From Candidatus Nitrosotenuis uzonensis (GTDB lineage: Archaea > Thermoproteota > Nitrososphaeria > Nitrososphaerales > Nitrosopumilaceae), in assembly GCF_000723185.1 (NCBI RefSeq), contig NZ_CBTY010000009.1:186001-250000 (forward strand): a DNA stretch of 64,000 bases, written 5' to 3'. The stretch's first letter is position 1, and every line of letters begins with the position of its first letter. A program made the translations under genes and the position numbers. Shown here one piece after another: positions 23,784-32,671 of this stretch. The notes beneath the pieces are model-generated. The model had not been told where the DNA came from and ran no database searches. It saw nothing but the letters and a program-made list of their open reading frames with translations.

Positions 23784-24377
23784 TTACGGGCGGTAACCAA
23801 GACAGACAAAATACATCTCGCTACTTGGCTTTCTGCTAGCATTAGGTTTTCTAAGATGTACTTTGGCAAACTTTTTTTTCAGATAGTCTCGAAATTCAAC
23901 TGAATATTCGCCGTCAAATACTTTGAATAGTGCGTTTCCCTTCGGAGCCAAAATTTTGTCCATTATTTTCGAGCATGAATAGTTCAGTGAAATTTGTTTT
24001 GCATGATCCATAGACCAATGGCCAGTAATGTGAGGAGATATGTCGCATATTACCGCATTTGCGCGCGCCCCAAGATACTCCAATATTTCATCTGCCACAA
24101 GTTCGTCTTCCACACTTCCCTTGATGAAATGAGCGCCATCAATCTCATCCATATAAACAGTATCAACACCCACCACTTTGCCATGGTTTCCAGCTAGCTT
24201 GACTGCAATCTGAGTCCAACCCCCCGGTGCACACCCCAAATCCACCACGTAGAATCCCGGACCGATTATTCTGTAAGAGTTGTTAAGTTGTAATAGTTTG
24301 TAAGTTGCCCTGCTTCTGTAGCCATGCTCCTTGGCCAGTTTTCTATAATGATCACGTTTTGCATCAAGCAGCTTCAT
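23784..24377 (-). CDS. rlmE: RlmE/FtsJ-type RNA 2'-O-methyltransferase
   Basis: 197 aa. RSRATYKLLQLN with the first catalytic Lys, DLGCAPGGWTQIAV near 47, DISPHITG with the catalytic Asp near 115, and LFKVFDGE with the second catalytic Lys. Family members methylate 23S rRNA U2552 or the tRNA anticodon loop; the target here is not decided. Its ATG overlaps the TFE-beta stop by 4 nt. Confidence 0.94.
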   Translation of the reverse strand: MKLLDAKRDHYRKLAKEHGYRSRATYKLLQLNNSYRIIGPGFYVVDLGCAPGGWTQIAVKLAGNHGKVVGVDTVYMDEIDGAHFIKGSVEDELVADEILEYLGARANAVICDISPHITGHWSMDHAKQISLNYSCSKIMDKILAPKGNALFKVFDGEYSVEFRDYLKKKFAKVHLRKPNASRKPSSEMYFVCLGYRP

Positions 24378-25018
24378 TGTTCTTTCTTTTTCTTTGGCTT
24401 GCTGAGCTCAGCAATAGTCCACTCTTCTATCCACTGACATGTTCTTGGGCTGACCTCTCCGTCAATGCTACACTTTTGTTCCACTGGACATACAAGGCAG
24501 GGAGCGTTTTCAATTGATTCTGTGGAGACCGGTGTCTTTTTTATTTTGAGCACGTACGTCCATCTTTTGTTTTCTAGAATCTTTTCACGTGTGATTATTC
24601 CCATTCTCTCAAGCTTTAGTGCAAGTCTTGAGCCGTCCCGGCTGGTTAGCTTGAATTTTTTCCACAATTCTGACTGAATTATACCGTCATCATAATTTGA
24701 CAAAAACAAGCAGACTTTGTTTGTGAGTTTATCCATATCGACTTTGTCGATCTGAAAGTTTTCAATCTCCTCATCTGTAAGCTGCTCTTCCATCTCCTCT
24801 TCAAGGGTCTTTTCTGACTCTTCTGCCAGCTTTTCTTTTTTCTTGTCTTTGGGTTTTTTCTCTTCTTTTGTTTCCTTCTTTTTCTTCTCCTCTCTGGCAG
24901 ATTTCTTTTCTTCCTTGGCTGGCGTTTTTTCTTTTGCTGATTTTGCTTTTTTCTCGTCTTTTTTCTTATCCTTTTTCAAATCTTTAGAATCCGCAGCTTT
25001 TCTTGCCATTTTATCCAC
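24374..25018 (-). CDS. TFE-beta / RPC39-like transcription factor with Fe-S motif
   Basis: 214 aa. Residues 1-75 are a Lys/Glu-rich extension; about 95-160 form a winged helix (LSNYDDGIIQSELWKKFKLT); the C-terminus has Cys at CLVC, EQKC and SPRTC followed by WIEEW, the same order and spacing as the Fe-S domain of RPC39 and archaeal TFE-beta (Cx2Cx5Cx10C). TFE-beta pairs with TFE-alpha and helps open promoters. Many annotations call such proteins hypothetical. It is operonic with rlmE. Confidence 0.82.
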   Translation of the reverse strand: MDKMARKAADSKDLKKDKKKDEKKAKSAKEKTPAKEEKKSAREEKKKKETKEEKKPKDKKKEKLAEESEKTLEEEMEEQLTDEEIENFQIDKVDMDKLTNKVCLFLSNYDDGIIQSELWKKFKLTSRDGSRLALKLERMGIITREKILENKRWTYVLKIKKTPVSTESIENAPCLVCPVEQKCSIDGEVSPRTCQWIEEWTIAELSKPKKKKEQ

Positions 25019-25074
25019 TTGGTATTACAGTTGATATCCGGATATGTTTCAATATATAATATCGCATTGAAAAT

Positions 25075-25557
25075 CTAGCGTACTGTGAATTTTTGAGTGG
25101 CTGTAAGGAACTTGTCTCCTTCCTTGTCAAATAGCTGCGCTTCTATTTGGTAAGTCCCAGCTGCACCAAGTGTTTCAGAGAATTGCTCACCTATAGGTAG
25201 TGTGCCCTCATCCCCATAACACTGATCAAAGAATGCACCTTGTGTTACGGCATTCTTTTGGGAGCCAGAAACTGTAAAGAGTGTAATGTATAGGTCGCCG
25301 CAATCAAATGTAGGATCACTTACTGATACTTGGGCAGTTATTCTGCCAGAAATAGAATACTCAGTATCAACTCCTACAAACTGCAATGATGAGCTAGGTT
25401 TTGAGCTGAAGATGTCTGAGCTTCCAGCATCGCTTAGAGCAAGTGAGAGAACAAATCCGCCATATACAAACGAGAATACGATTGGAATTATGAAAGACGC
25501 TACTGCCACTCCTTTGATTGCCATCAAGTTTTTGCATCCTTTTACCTTTATATCCAT
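25075..25557 (-). CDS. membrane-anchored extracellular hypothetical
   Basis: 160 aa. One N-terminal membrane helix (about 13-42, MAIKGVAVASFIIPIVFSFV onward) anchors a beta-rich domain with two Cys (FDCGDL and FDQCYG) that may form a disulfide outside the cell. No family is recognised. It is divergent from the OLD-like ATPase gene. Confidence 0.72.
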   Translation of the reverse strand: MDIKVKGCKNLMAIKGVAVASFIIPIVFSFVYGGFVLSLALSDAGSSDIFSSKPSSSLQFVGVDTEYSISGRITAQVSVSDPTFDCGDLYITLFTVSGSQKNAVTQGAFFDQCYGDEGTLPIGEQFSETLGAAGTYQIEAQLFDKEGDKFLTATQKFTVR

Positions 25558-25622
25558 TTAGAAAACTTGCACGTAAGACTGTGTCGAATAAGTTAAATCG
25601 TTGCCACCCAAATAGGCGCTAG

Positions 25623-27713
25623 ATGCGATTACGAAAATTTCGAGTCAGAGCATACAGGTGCATACATGATTCCGGAGAAATCAGAGTTGGGGACCTAGCC
25701 GCATTCGTTGGGAGGAACGAATCTGGCAAGACCACCATATTGCAGGCCCTAACTTTGTTAAACAAGGAGGAGCGTGTATCTGAGCTTGACCTGTGTGATG
25801 AGATGACAGAGGAGCTAAAATCCGAAATGACCCTCGTTGAGGGAGAGTTTGCCCTATCTGCATCCGAGACCAAGCTGATAAAGGAGAGGTTTCCACACCT
25901 ACCAGAGATAACGCACCTTAAGATATTCAGAACCAATAAGGTTCCAAGAGTACAGTACGAATTTGGAGATGTCAAGCTGAGCGATGAGAAAAACAAGGCA
26001 CTCAACTCTTGGGAAAACTATACTGAAAAGATTTTGGACTTTGTATCCACCATTCCGAACCACATACGAATACAGCTGGACACCAAGTTCTTTGAAGGCC
26101 CGCCCCCAAAGAATAGGGACGAGTTTCTGCAAGAGATGACGGTCTTTAACAACGCACTCAATATGCTTGCAGCAGACGAGCCGTACATTGTATCAGGATG
26201 GTCGCAGTTCTACCAGAACGCTGAAAAAACTTATGATGAGTTGCTTGTTGGTACTACCGAAAAAACAGCACTTGAGAATTTCCTTTTGGAGCATCTGCAT
26301 CCCAGATTTGTGTATTTTTCCGATTACAAAAAGATCTATGGCAATATCAATTTAGACGAATACATCAAGGAGATAAAAAGGCCAGAAGGTCTTGACTATG
26401 CCGAAGAGTTCGACAAGGCAGAGACAGTCAGAAACCTCTTTTATCTTGCAGAGCTTGACACAGACAAGCTTGAAGAATACAAGAACAGCCCGCCCAAGCT
26501 TATCAAACTGCTAAACACTGCTAGCAGGAGGCTCACTGACAGGCTCAACCCTGCATGGAAAGGCGACCCAATCCATGTCGATCTGAGATACAATCCAGGC
26601 AATGTTATGAGTGTGGTCATATCGGACGTTCACAAGGATGGAACTGTCACCAACACCGGACTGTTGAGTAGACGCGCAGAAGGATTCAAATGGACTTTCT
26701 CGTTCATTGTCAATTTTGCCGCCGAAACGCAAAAGGCAGAACTAAAAGAGGCAATTTTGTTGCTTGATGAGCCGGCAAGGAACCTGCACCCCGCCCAACA
26801 GATGGGCATATCCGACCTGTTAAAGAACTTGGCAGGTTCAAACCAGGTACTTTACGCAACGCACTCACCGTTTATGATATTTGATTATACGCCAGGAAAT
26901 CTGCTGGTAGTTGAGCTTGACAAAAGAAAACATCTCTCACGAATCCATTATGATTATTGGGATGCTGACGATGCCACACTCATTCCTATCCTGTATGGCC
27001 TGTCAAGAGGCCTTGTAGAGTCAATAGTAGACAGAGAGATAGGAACCAACTCAAGGCCCGTCATCATAGTGGAAACCATGTCAGATGCAATGTACCTTAA
27101 CGCATTTGACAAGTTCCTTGAGGATCCAAATATTTCCATGAACCCACTTAATGTAGTAGCTTCATATAGCAAAAATTCTGTGCTGCCGCTTGCGATATTT
27201 TACAGAAATCATGGACATAACGTCTTCGTAGTGCTAGACAACACCGCAGAATCAAAAAAGATTGCAGAACAACTGAAGGCAAAAGAGTTCACAGACATGC
27301 AAATATTGTATCTTGAGCAAGGAGGAAAGCCAATAGAGTCAATCGAGGATCTCATAGTGCCAGATGACTACCTCCATGCAGTAAACCAGACCTATGAGAT
27401 AAAGCTCAGAAAGGAGGGCTTTAGAAACCTGACAAAGGAGGAGATCCTGGCAAGAGGTAAAAAAGGCATAGTCGATGCTCTCAACGATATTTGGTACGAA
27501 CACAAAGATGATGGGTGGGAAGAGTTCGATGTTGAGGAAATTGCAAGGTACATCTGTGAGAAGATATCCCTCAAAGAGGCCGAATTTCTATCTGATAAGA
27601 CAAAAGACCAGTTCCGGGGCTTTTTCAGACTCATTGCTGAAAGAATAAGACAGCACCAGAACATCACAGCCCAGGTGGGTCTGAGCAAATATCAGCGCAA
27701 CAGACCAAAATAG
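25623..27713 (+). CDS. OLD-family AAA ATPase with TOPRIM-like domain
   Basis: 696 aa, ATG start. Walker A is AFVGRNESGKTTILQAL near 28-44; ABC-type Walker B ILLLDEPARNLHPAQQ near 380 and H-motif YATHSPF near 415. The C-terminal part has a TOPRIM-like pattern: VIIVETMSDAMYL near 480 (Glu), VFVVLDNTAES near 538 (one Asp, second Asp missing), and ESIEDLIVPDDYL near 568. OLD proteins are nucleases in phage defence (as in Gabija GajA) or repair. No UvrD-like partner is adjacent, so it may act alone. Activity is uncertain because the DxD pair is incomplete. Confidence 0.82.
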   Translation: MRLRKFRVRAYRCIHDSGEIRVGDLAAFVGRNESGKTTILQALTLLNKEERVSELDLCDEMTEELKSEMTLVEGEFALSASETKLIKERFPHLPEITHLKIFRTNKVPRVQYEFGDVKLSDEKNKALNSWENYTEKILDFVSTIPNHIRIQLDTKFFEGPPPKNRDEFLQEMTVFNNALNMLAADEPYIVSGWSQFYQNAEKTYDELLVGTTEKTALENFLLEHLHPRFVYFSDYKKIYGNINLDEYIKEIKRPEGLDYAEEFDKAETVRNLFYLAELDTDKLEEYKNSPPKLIKLLNTASRRLTDRLNPAWKGDPIHVDLRYNPGNVMSVVISDVHKDGTVTNTGLLSRRAEGFKWTFSFIVNFAAETQKAELKEAILLLDEPARNLHPAQQMGISDLLKNLAGSNQVLYATHSPFMIFDYTPGNLLVVELDKRKHLSRIHYDYWDADDATLIPILYGLSRGLVESIVDREIGTNSRPVIIVETMSDAMYLNAFDKFLEDPNISMNPLNVVASYSKNSVLPLAIFYRNHGHNVFVVLDNTAESKKIAEQLKAKEFTDMQILYLEQGGKPIESIEDLIVPDDYLHAVNQTYEIKLRKEGFRNLTKEEILARGKKGIVDALNDIWYEHKDDGWEEFDVEEIARYICEKISLKEAEFLSDKTKDQFRGFFRLIAERIRQHQNITAQVGLSKYQRNRPK

Positions 27714-27770
27714 TCATTAAATAATTTTACGCATAAGTAATCCTCAATTGTCAAAAAGGGTAAGTAAATA

Positions 27771-29921
27771 ATGTTTATTGATTCTAAGATGAGTATGAGG
27801 ATGCTATTTGTGGCTTTGATGCTCTTTGCAGCCGTTGCTATCGGAGTTCCCGCAGCATTTGCTGAGACGGCAGCCAAGGGGACAGGATTTGAAAAGACAT
27901 CAATTATAGAATTTACAAACAACGATACTGTTGAGATAAACACTGTCAGGATATGGTTAGGAAAAGATATTGGCGATTTCAAGTCGTTCAAGACAGAGAA
28001 AGGCTGGACAGGCACAAAGTCGGCTGAAGGACTTTTAATATTCACATCGTCAAAGCCGCTAAAACCAGGCGAGTCTGTAAAGTTTGGCATAAAGACTGAA
28101 GTTGGTAACCCGGCAATCAACTGGAGAACACTCGATACAAGAGGCAATGAGCTTACAACCGGTAGAACCGAGATAGGAAAACCAGTACAAGATACTTCAA
28201 TACAGACCCCAAAAGACACTCCACAAACGCCCGTAGCACCAGCAGCGCCTACTAACTTGGACAGTGCAAAGTTCAGGATAATTCCTGAGAGCCCCAAGAA
28301 CGGCGATGAAATCAGAGTGATAGGAGAAGGGTTCCCGCCTAATTCACATTTTAACTTTTTAATTGACAACGAAAAGCTTGACGATTTTTCATCTGACGGT
28401 TCAGGCAACGTTCTGGGACGTGCAAAGATTCCATTAAACAAGCAGGAAGGCAGAGTCGAGTTTGCATTATCAGATGATCAGGGACAGAAAAAGACGCTCA
28501 GTATACGCATTGTGGGAGGGGAAAACATTGCTACAGTCCCAAGTACGCAAAAACTGGTTGTCAACCCAGGCAGTAACATATTCGGTCCAGGAGATACTGC
28601 CACTGTAAGTGGCATGGCAAAGCCCGGTTCCGCAGTAGCTATAACTGCCAAGGATGCATCAGGTAAAAAGATCTACGAGGCAGTGGCTCAAGTTGACTCG
28701 CAAGGAAAATGGTCTCATGAGACAGTCATTCCTCCAGATGCAGAGCTTGGAACCAGAACAATCGAGTTTACTAACGGTCAGGAGACCATAACAAAAACAA
28801 TAAGCATATCAGTCACAAAGACAATCAGAATTACACCATCGTCAATCAGGTATGAGCCAGGAGACAGAATGCTCTTTAATGGAACGGCCTCAACAACGCA
28901 ACCTGTTGAGATCTTCATAAAGGATCCAATTGGAAAGGAGATTTATTCAGATATTCTTACTGTGAATGAGACTGGCACGATAAATTTTGGATTCCAGACC
29001 ACGCAGACATCGACGAAAGGAACGTATGTAGTAATTGCCACACAGGGACAGGACAGCGAGATTCTTCGAATAGGACTTGGCGAGGCTCCAAGCGAGCAGT
29101 TAGTTGCCAAGTTTGACAAGTTAAATTATGCTTCTACTGAGACTGCAAGGCTCACCATACAAGGGCCGGCAAAGGCAGCAGTGTCACTTTTGATAATAGA
29201 CCCATCAGACAGAGCAAAACTCACCGACAGTGTTACTTTGGGACTTGATGGTAGAAAAGACTACGAGATAAATCTGAGCGGCTACAAATCAGGAGTCTAT
29301 TCGGTTGTGCTAAAATACCTAAAATCGCAGGTAAGCGAGGTCTTTGCAGTAGGGCTGTCAACAGGCTCTGGCGAGATAAAGCTACAGGCGACCAAGCAAA
29401 CATATCTGCTTGGCGAAGGAATGCTCTTACTTGGATCCTCAAAACCCAACGTGCTAATCAAACTTGAAATGTACGATCCGTCAGGCGAGTTAATCAAAAG
29501 AAAAGAAGTATTCACTGACAAGGAAGGCAAATTCTCAGAAGGAACGTTCAGGATTCCCGCAGATGCAAAGCAGGGAATGTGGGTAGTCAGGGGCACAAGC
29601 GGTCCAAATTACGCTGAAACAAAAGTGGAAGTTGTAGGCACAGTAGAGCAGGCATTCGTAGTTAATGTGGACAAGTCTACACCATACCGTAGTGGCGACC
29701 TTGTCAAGATAGTTGGCGCAGGCGGCGGAAAAACACAGACTGTGATTGTGACAATGTTTGATCCAAAGGGAGCAAAATATGCCGAGCTTAACACATTCTC
29801 TACCAGTACAGGAAGCTTCCAGATAACGTGGAAGGTTCCAGGAAGCATAGATCCTGGTGAGTATAAAATTGTGGCAAAGCTAGGAAACGATAACGCCGAG
29901 ACTAAACTCACAATACAGTAG
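27771..29921 (+). CDS. secreted multi-Ig-repeat surface protein
   Basis: 716 aa. A signal peptide with a hydrophobic core (RMLFVALMLFAAVAIGVP, cleavage near AFAET about residue 37) is followed by an N-terminal domain, a Pro/Thr linker (TPKDTPQTPVAPAAP) and at least five 85-90-residue beta-sandwich repeats, each opening with a pattern like xYxxGDxxxxxG (for example NIFGPGDTATVSG, SIRYEPGDRMLFNG, STPYRSGDLVKIVG). No C-terminal membrane anchor is seen. Probably a cell-surface or matrix protein. ATG 27771 or 27783 could be the start. Confidence 0.82.
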   Translation: MFIDSKMSMRMLFVALMLFAAVAIGVPAAFAETAAKGTGFEKTSIIEFTNNDTVEINTVRIWLGKDIGDFKSFKTEKGWTGTKSAEGLLIFTSSKPLKPGESVKFGIKTEVGNPAINWRTLDTRGNELTTGRTEIGKPVQDTSIQTPKDTPQTPVAPAAPTNLDSAKFRIIPESPKNGDEIRVIGEGFPPNSHFNFLIDNEKLDDFSSDGSGNVLGRAKIPLNKQEGRVEFALSDDQGQKKTLSIRIVGGENIATVPSTQKLVVNPGSNIFGPGDTATVSGMAKPGSAVAITAKDASGKKIYEAVAQVDSQGKWSHETVIPPDAELGTRTIEFTNGQETITKTISISVTKTIRITPSSIRYEPGDRMLFNGTASTTQPVEIFIKDPIGKEIYSDILTVNETGTINFGFQTTQTSTKGTYVVIATQGQDSEILRIGLGEAPSEQLVAKFDKLNYASTETARLTIQGPAKAAVSLLIIDPSDRAKLTDSVTLGLDGRKDYEINLSGYKSGVYSVVLKYLKSQVSEVFAVGLSTGSGEIKLQATKQTYLLGEGMLLLGSSKPNVLIKLEMYDPSGELIKRKEVFTDKEGKFSEGTFRIPADAKQGMWVVRGTSGPNYAETKVEVVGTVEQAFVVNVDKSTPYRSGDLVKIVGAGGGKTQTVIVTMFDPKGAKYAELNTFSTSTGSFQITWKVPGSIDPGEYKIVAKLGNDNAETKLTIQ

Positions 29922-29961
29922 ACAAGAACAATTTTTATTACTCCACAGAAGGTTATTTTTT

Positions 29962-30474
29962 GTGAACCTACAGAACATTATCACAGAATATCCAAACTTT
30001 CCAAAGAAGGGCATTCTGTTTCGCGACATCAGTCCAATTTTGAAAAATCCGGCCGCATTGTCTCACGTGGTAGACGAGTTTGCAAAGAAATTTCACACAA
30101 ATGATGTAGATATATTTGCAGGGATAGAATCAAGAGGATTCCCGCTTGCTTGCGCCATGGCCCTGCGCTACAACAAGGGCATGATAATGATACGAAAGCA
30201 AGGCAAGCTTCCAGGCAGTACAGTCAAAAGATCATACAATATCGAGTACGGCAAAGCAACCATGGAGATCCAAAGAAACGCAGTTAACAAAGATCAGAGA
30301 GTCGTAATCTGTGATGATCTTTTGGCAACAGGAGGAACTGCAAAAGCTGCTGCAGAACTAATTGAAAAGCTAGGCGGCCAAGTTGCAGGATTTGCATTCA
30401 TTGTAGAGCTCACGGATTTGCAAGGGATCAAAAAGATTGAAAAATACAAGTGCGAGTCGCTGGTGAGATACTAG
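29962..30474 (+). CDS. apt: adenine phosphoribosyltransferase
   Basis: 170 aa, GTG start. The N-terminal [15 protein letters not shown] and the PRPP loop [17 protein letters not shown] near 112 are diagnostic. It converts adenine and PRPP to AMP. Its TAG stop shares bases with the GTG of the MTA phosphorylase, whose reaction releases adenine, so the two form a salvage pair. Confidence 0.96.
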   Translation: MNLQNIITEYPNFPKKGILFRDISPILKNPAALSHVVDEFAKKFHTNDVDIFAGIESRGFPLACAMALRYNKGMIMIRKQGKLPGSTVKRSYNIEYGKATMEIQRNAVNKDQRVVICDDLLATGGTAKAAAELIEKLGGQVAGFAFIVELTDLQGIKKIEKYKCESLVRY

Positions 30475-31262
30475 TGGAACAGGCAGACATAGGAATCTTC
30501 GGTGGCACCGGCATCTATGATTCCGGACTCTTAGAAGATCCGAAAGAAATCACGGTCGAGACTCCGTACGGCAAGACCTCAGATTCTATCACTGTGGGGA
30601 TTTTCAGGGGTAAAAAAATTGCATTTATGCCAAGACATGGTAAAAAACACACGATCCCTCCTCATTTGATAAACTTTAGAGCAAATATTTGGGCATTCAA
30701 GCAGCTTGGAATTAAGAGAATAGTTTCACCGTCGGCAGTTGGAAGCCTCAAAGAGGAGCTTGCCCCCGGAGCATTTGTGTTGCCAAATCAGTTCTTGGAT
30801 TTTACAAAATCAAGAAATGGTACTTTTTCTGAGGAAGGCAGGGTTATCCACATCTCGGTTGCAGATCCATTTTGTCCTGAACTCCAAGGTGCGCTCAAAG
30901 AAGCTGCGAAGGCACAAAACATACCAATACACAGCGAGCGAACTTATGTTTGCATTGAGGGGCCAAGATTTTCCACAAAGGCAGAATCAAGGTTCTTTCG
31001 GTCCACGGGTGCAGACATTATTGGGATGACACTCGTTCCAGAATGTCAGCTTGCCAGGGAGGCCCAGATGTGCTATGCGTCAATATGCACTGTAACTGAT
31101 TATGACGTTTGGGCGGAAAAACCAGTTACTGCAAAGGAGGTTCTTGAGACACTCAAAAAGAATGTAGAGAACACGAAAAAGATCCTCACATCAATACCAG
31201 ACCTCATTCCTCAATCAAGAAGCTGTTCATGCGCCAAGGCGCTAGAAGAAGCTGAATTCTAA
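30474..31262 (+). CDS. S-methyl-5'-thioadenosine phosphorylase
   Basis: 262 aa from GTG 30474, which overlaps the apt stop; the frame opens slightly earlier but this start gives [18 protein letters not shown], the normal N-terminus. [20 protein letters not shown] and [16 protein letters not shown] are phosphate- and substrate-binding segments. It cleaves MTA from polyamine synthesis to adenine and MTR-1-phosphate. The C-terminal [10 protein letters not shown] resembles the CxC disulfide of archaeal MTAPs. Confidence 0.95.
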   Translation: MEQADIGIFGGTGIYDSGLLEDPKEITVETPYGKTSDSITVGIFRGKKIAFMPRHGKKHTIPPHLINFRANIWAFKQLGIKRIVSPSAVGSLKEELAPGAFVLPNQFLDFTKSRNGTFSEEGRVIHISVADPFCPELQGALKEAAKAQNIPIHSERTYVCIEGPRFSTKAESRFFRSTGADIIGMTLVPECQLAREAQMCYASICTVTDYDVWAEKPVTAKEVLETLKKNVENTKKILTSIPDLIPQSRSCSCAKALEEAEF

Positions 31263-31552
31263 CCGTCTGCAAATGAGTCTCTGCTTAGTCCTTCTGGAAG
31301 TATTATGTTTCCAGTGACCAAATTTTTTTGTAGCGTGTCAATTACTTCGTTCACATCGTAGCCAAGTTTTTGGAGCGATTTTTCCGTCGACTTTGATACC
31401 TTGGCTCCAATGTTGTGTCCTCCTATTCGACCAAAGGCAATCGCAGTAAACTTGAATGTAGTGTCACCAATTGTAAACGTTCCAGTGATTTTTGCTGCCA
31501 TCTGATTTCCTTTCACGTCATTTACACGGACTGTAATTTCCAATACGTTCAC
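31259..31552 (-). CDS. conserved hypothetical protein
   Basis: 97 aa, beta-rich first half ([37 protein letters not shown]) and a helical C-terminus. No Cys, no membrane segment. It is stacked directly behind the 31553 gene (no gap), so they are probably co-transcribed. Unrecognised family. Confidence 0.7.
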   Translation of the reverse strand: MNVLEITVRVNDVKGNQMAAKITGTFTIGDTTFKFTAIAFGRIGGHNIGAKVSKSTEKSLQKLGYDVNEVIDTLQKNLVTGNIILPEGLSRDSFADG

Positions 31553-31951
31553 CTAGATTTCGATTGCCTTGTTGATGTGATCATCGATTAAAAAGCTGGC
31601 GTGGTTTGGATCATCTACAGCAAAGTTTTTGACTGGCAGTTCTATTACTTTATCATCTGGATTTTCTACCTTGATGGTACCGTTCTGCTTTAGTCTTACA
31701 AGCTTCCACCTATCCTTTCCCTTGAATAGTTTTCTTACGAGCACGGCCCATTTTTCATCAGGATCAATTTTTGGCATTCCGACATAATCAACGATCGAGT
31801 CTATTCCCAGTTGTTTTTCTTCACAAAATCGTTTTTTGCATATTGCACATCTCCAGACATCAACAGAGCCTATAGTTCTCTGGTTATAGTTGACGTTGGT
31901 CACTCCAAAGTAGACTATTTGATGTTTGCACGTTTCCGTGTCCACGCTCAT
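31553..31951 (-). CDS. conserved hypothetical with Cys/His metal site
   Basis: 132 aa from ATG 31951 (MSVDTETCKHQ); an earlier ATG at 31996 would overlap the HTH gene. CKH near 7 and CAIC near 34 plus C42 could bind zinc, and VYFGVTNVNYNQRTIGSVDV suggests a beta sheet. The rest is mixed alpha-beta. Between an HTH gene and a hypothetical on the same strand. Function unknown. Confidence 0.7.
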   Translation of the reverse strand: MSVDTETCKHQIVYFGVTNVNYNQRTIGSVDVWRCAICKKRFCEEKQLGIDSIVDYVGMPKIDPDEKWAVLVRKLFKGKDRWKLVRLKQNGTIKVENPDDKVIELPVKNFAVDDPNHASFLIDDHINKAIEI

Positions 31952-31973
31952 TGCATTTTGGCGTAAAAAAGCA

Positions 31974-32342
31974 TTATTTAGTCCTTGCACGATCATAGTG
32001 TCTTTCCAAAGCCACGCCGATGTTATCGACCACGAGATTTTTCTTAAACTCTATGTTATGCTTGGCGCACATCCGCCTATACATATTCACTGCAGTAAAT
32101 CGTGGGTGCATGGCCTCAAAATCTGTCGAGGAGATATCGATAAATCCGCCAAGATCGACCAAGCTCTTTGCAATCTGTTGTGCTTCATCTTGGCTTATTG
32201 CAAGATCCCTGGCAATCTGGGCAGTGTTCATCTTGCCGTTTAGTGTCACATGCAAGAATACTTTGGCCTGGAGTGGACTGAGTTTAAGCTCGCTCACAAG
32301 ATCATCTGAGATTTTTTCAAGACTCAATGCATTTTGTATCAC
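31974..32342 (-). CDS. TrmB-like winged-helix protein
   Basis: 122 aa. Residues 15-75 are a winged helix (LSPLQAKVFLHVTLNGKMNT, AQIARDLAISQDEAQQIAK) like TrmB-type regulators; the remaining 45 residues are helical with an unpaired Cys. No ligand domain, so it may be a small DNA-binding regulator. It may head the 31553 and 31259 genes in one operon. Confidence 0.75.
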   Translation of the reverse strand: MIQNALSLEKISDDLVSELKLSPLQAKVFLHVTLNGKMNTAQIARDLAISQDEAQQIAKSLVDLGGFIDISSTDFEAMHPRFTAVNMYRRMCAKHNIEFKKNLVVDNIGVALERHYDRARTK

Positions 32343-32368
32343 ACACCGAATAATTAATTTTGAGAATA

Positions 32369-32590
32369 CTATTCGGTCTTGATCCGGAATAGTTTTTTTG
32401 AGATCTTAAACGAAAACCCCATTCCTATAAAATGCACCACTACTCCCACAATAAGTGCAGTAATCTTATCCTCAAGGACAATCCAGCTAACAAAGAATGC
32501 AACTAGGGACGGAATCGTGATTATCACCCCTATGATAGAGCCTTTAAGGAATATTCCCTTTGTCGGCCTTATATTCGGGTTTTTGTCCAT
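32369..32590 (-). CDS. two-helix membrane protein
   Basis: 73 aa from ATG 32590 (MDKNPNIRPTKG). Two hydrophobic helices (GSIIGVIITIPSLVAFFVSW and ALIVGVVVHFIGMGFSF) with positively charged ends. The longer frame to 32671 adds a segment unlikely to be translated because it overlaps the divergent kinase promoter. Unknown function. Confidence 0.65.
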   Translation of the reverse strand: MDKNPNIRPTKGIFLKGSIIGVIITIPSLVAFFVSWIVLEDKITALIVGVVVHFIGMGFSFKISKKLFRIKTE

Positions 32591-32671
32591 ATGGGTGCTC
32601 TGAAAACCAGTAATAAAAAGTAAATATGCTGTAAATGTACGTATTAACGCATCCGTTCGTTTCGAACACAT

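Noticed and set aside
27692-28441. 249-aa minus-strand ORF
   Set aside because: It is the antisense shadow of the signal peptide and N-terminal domain of the secreted Ig-repeat protein.
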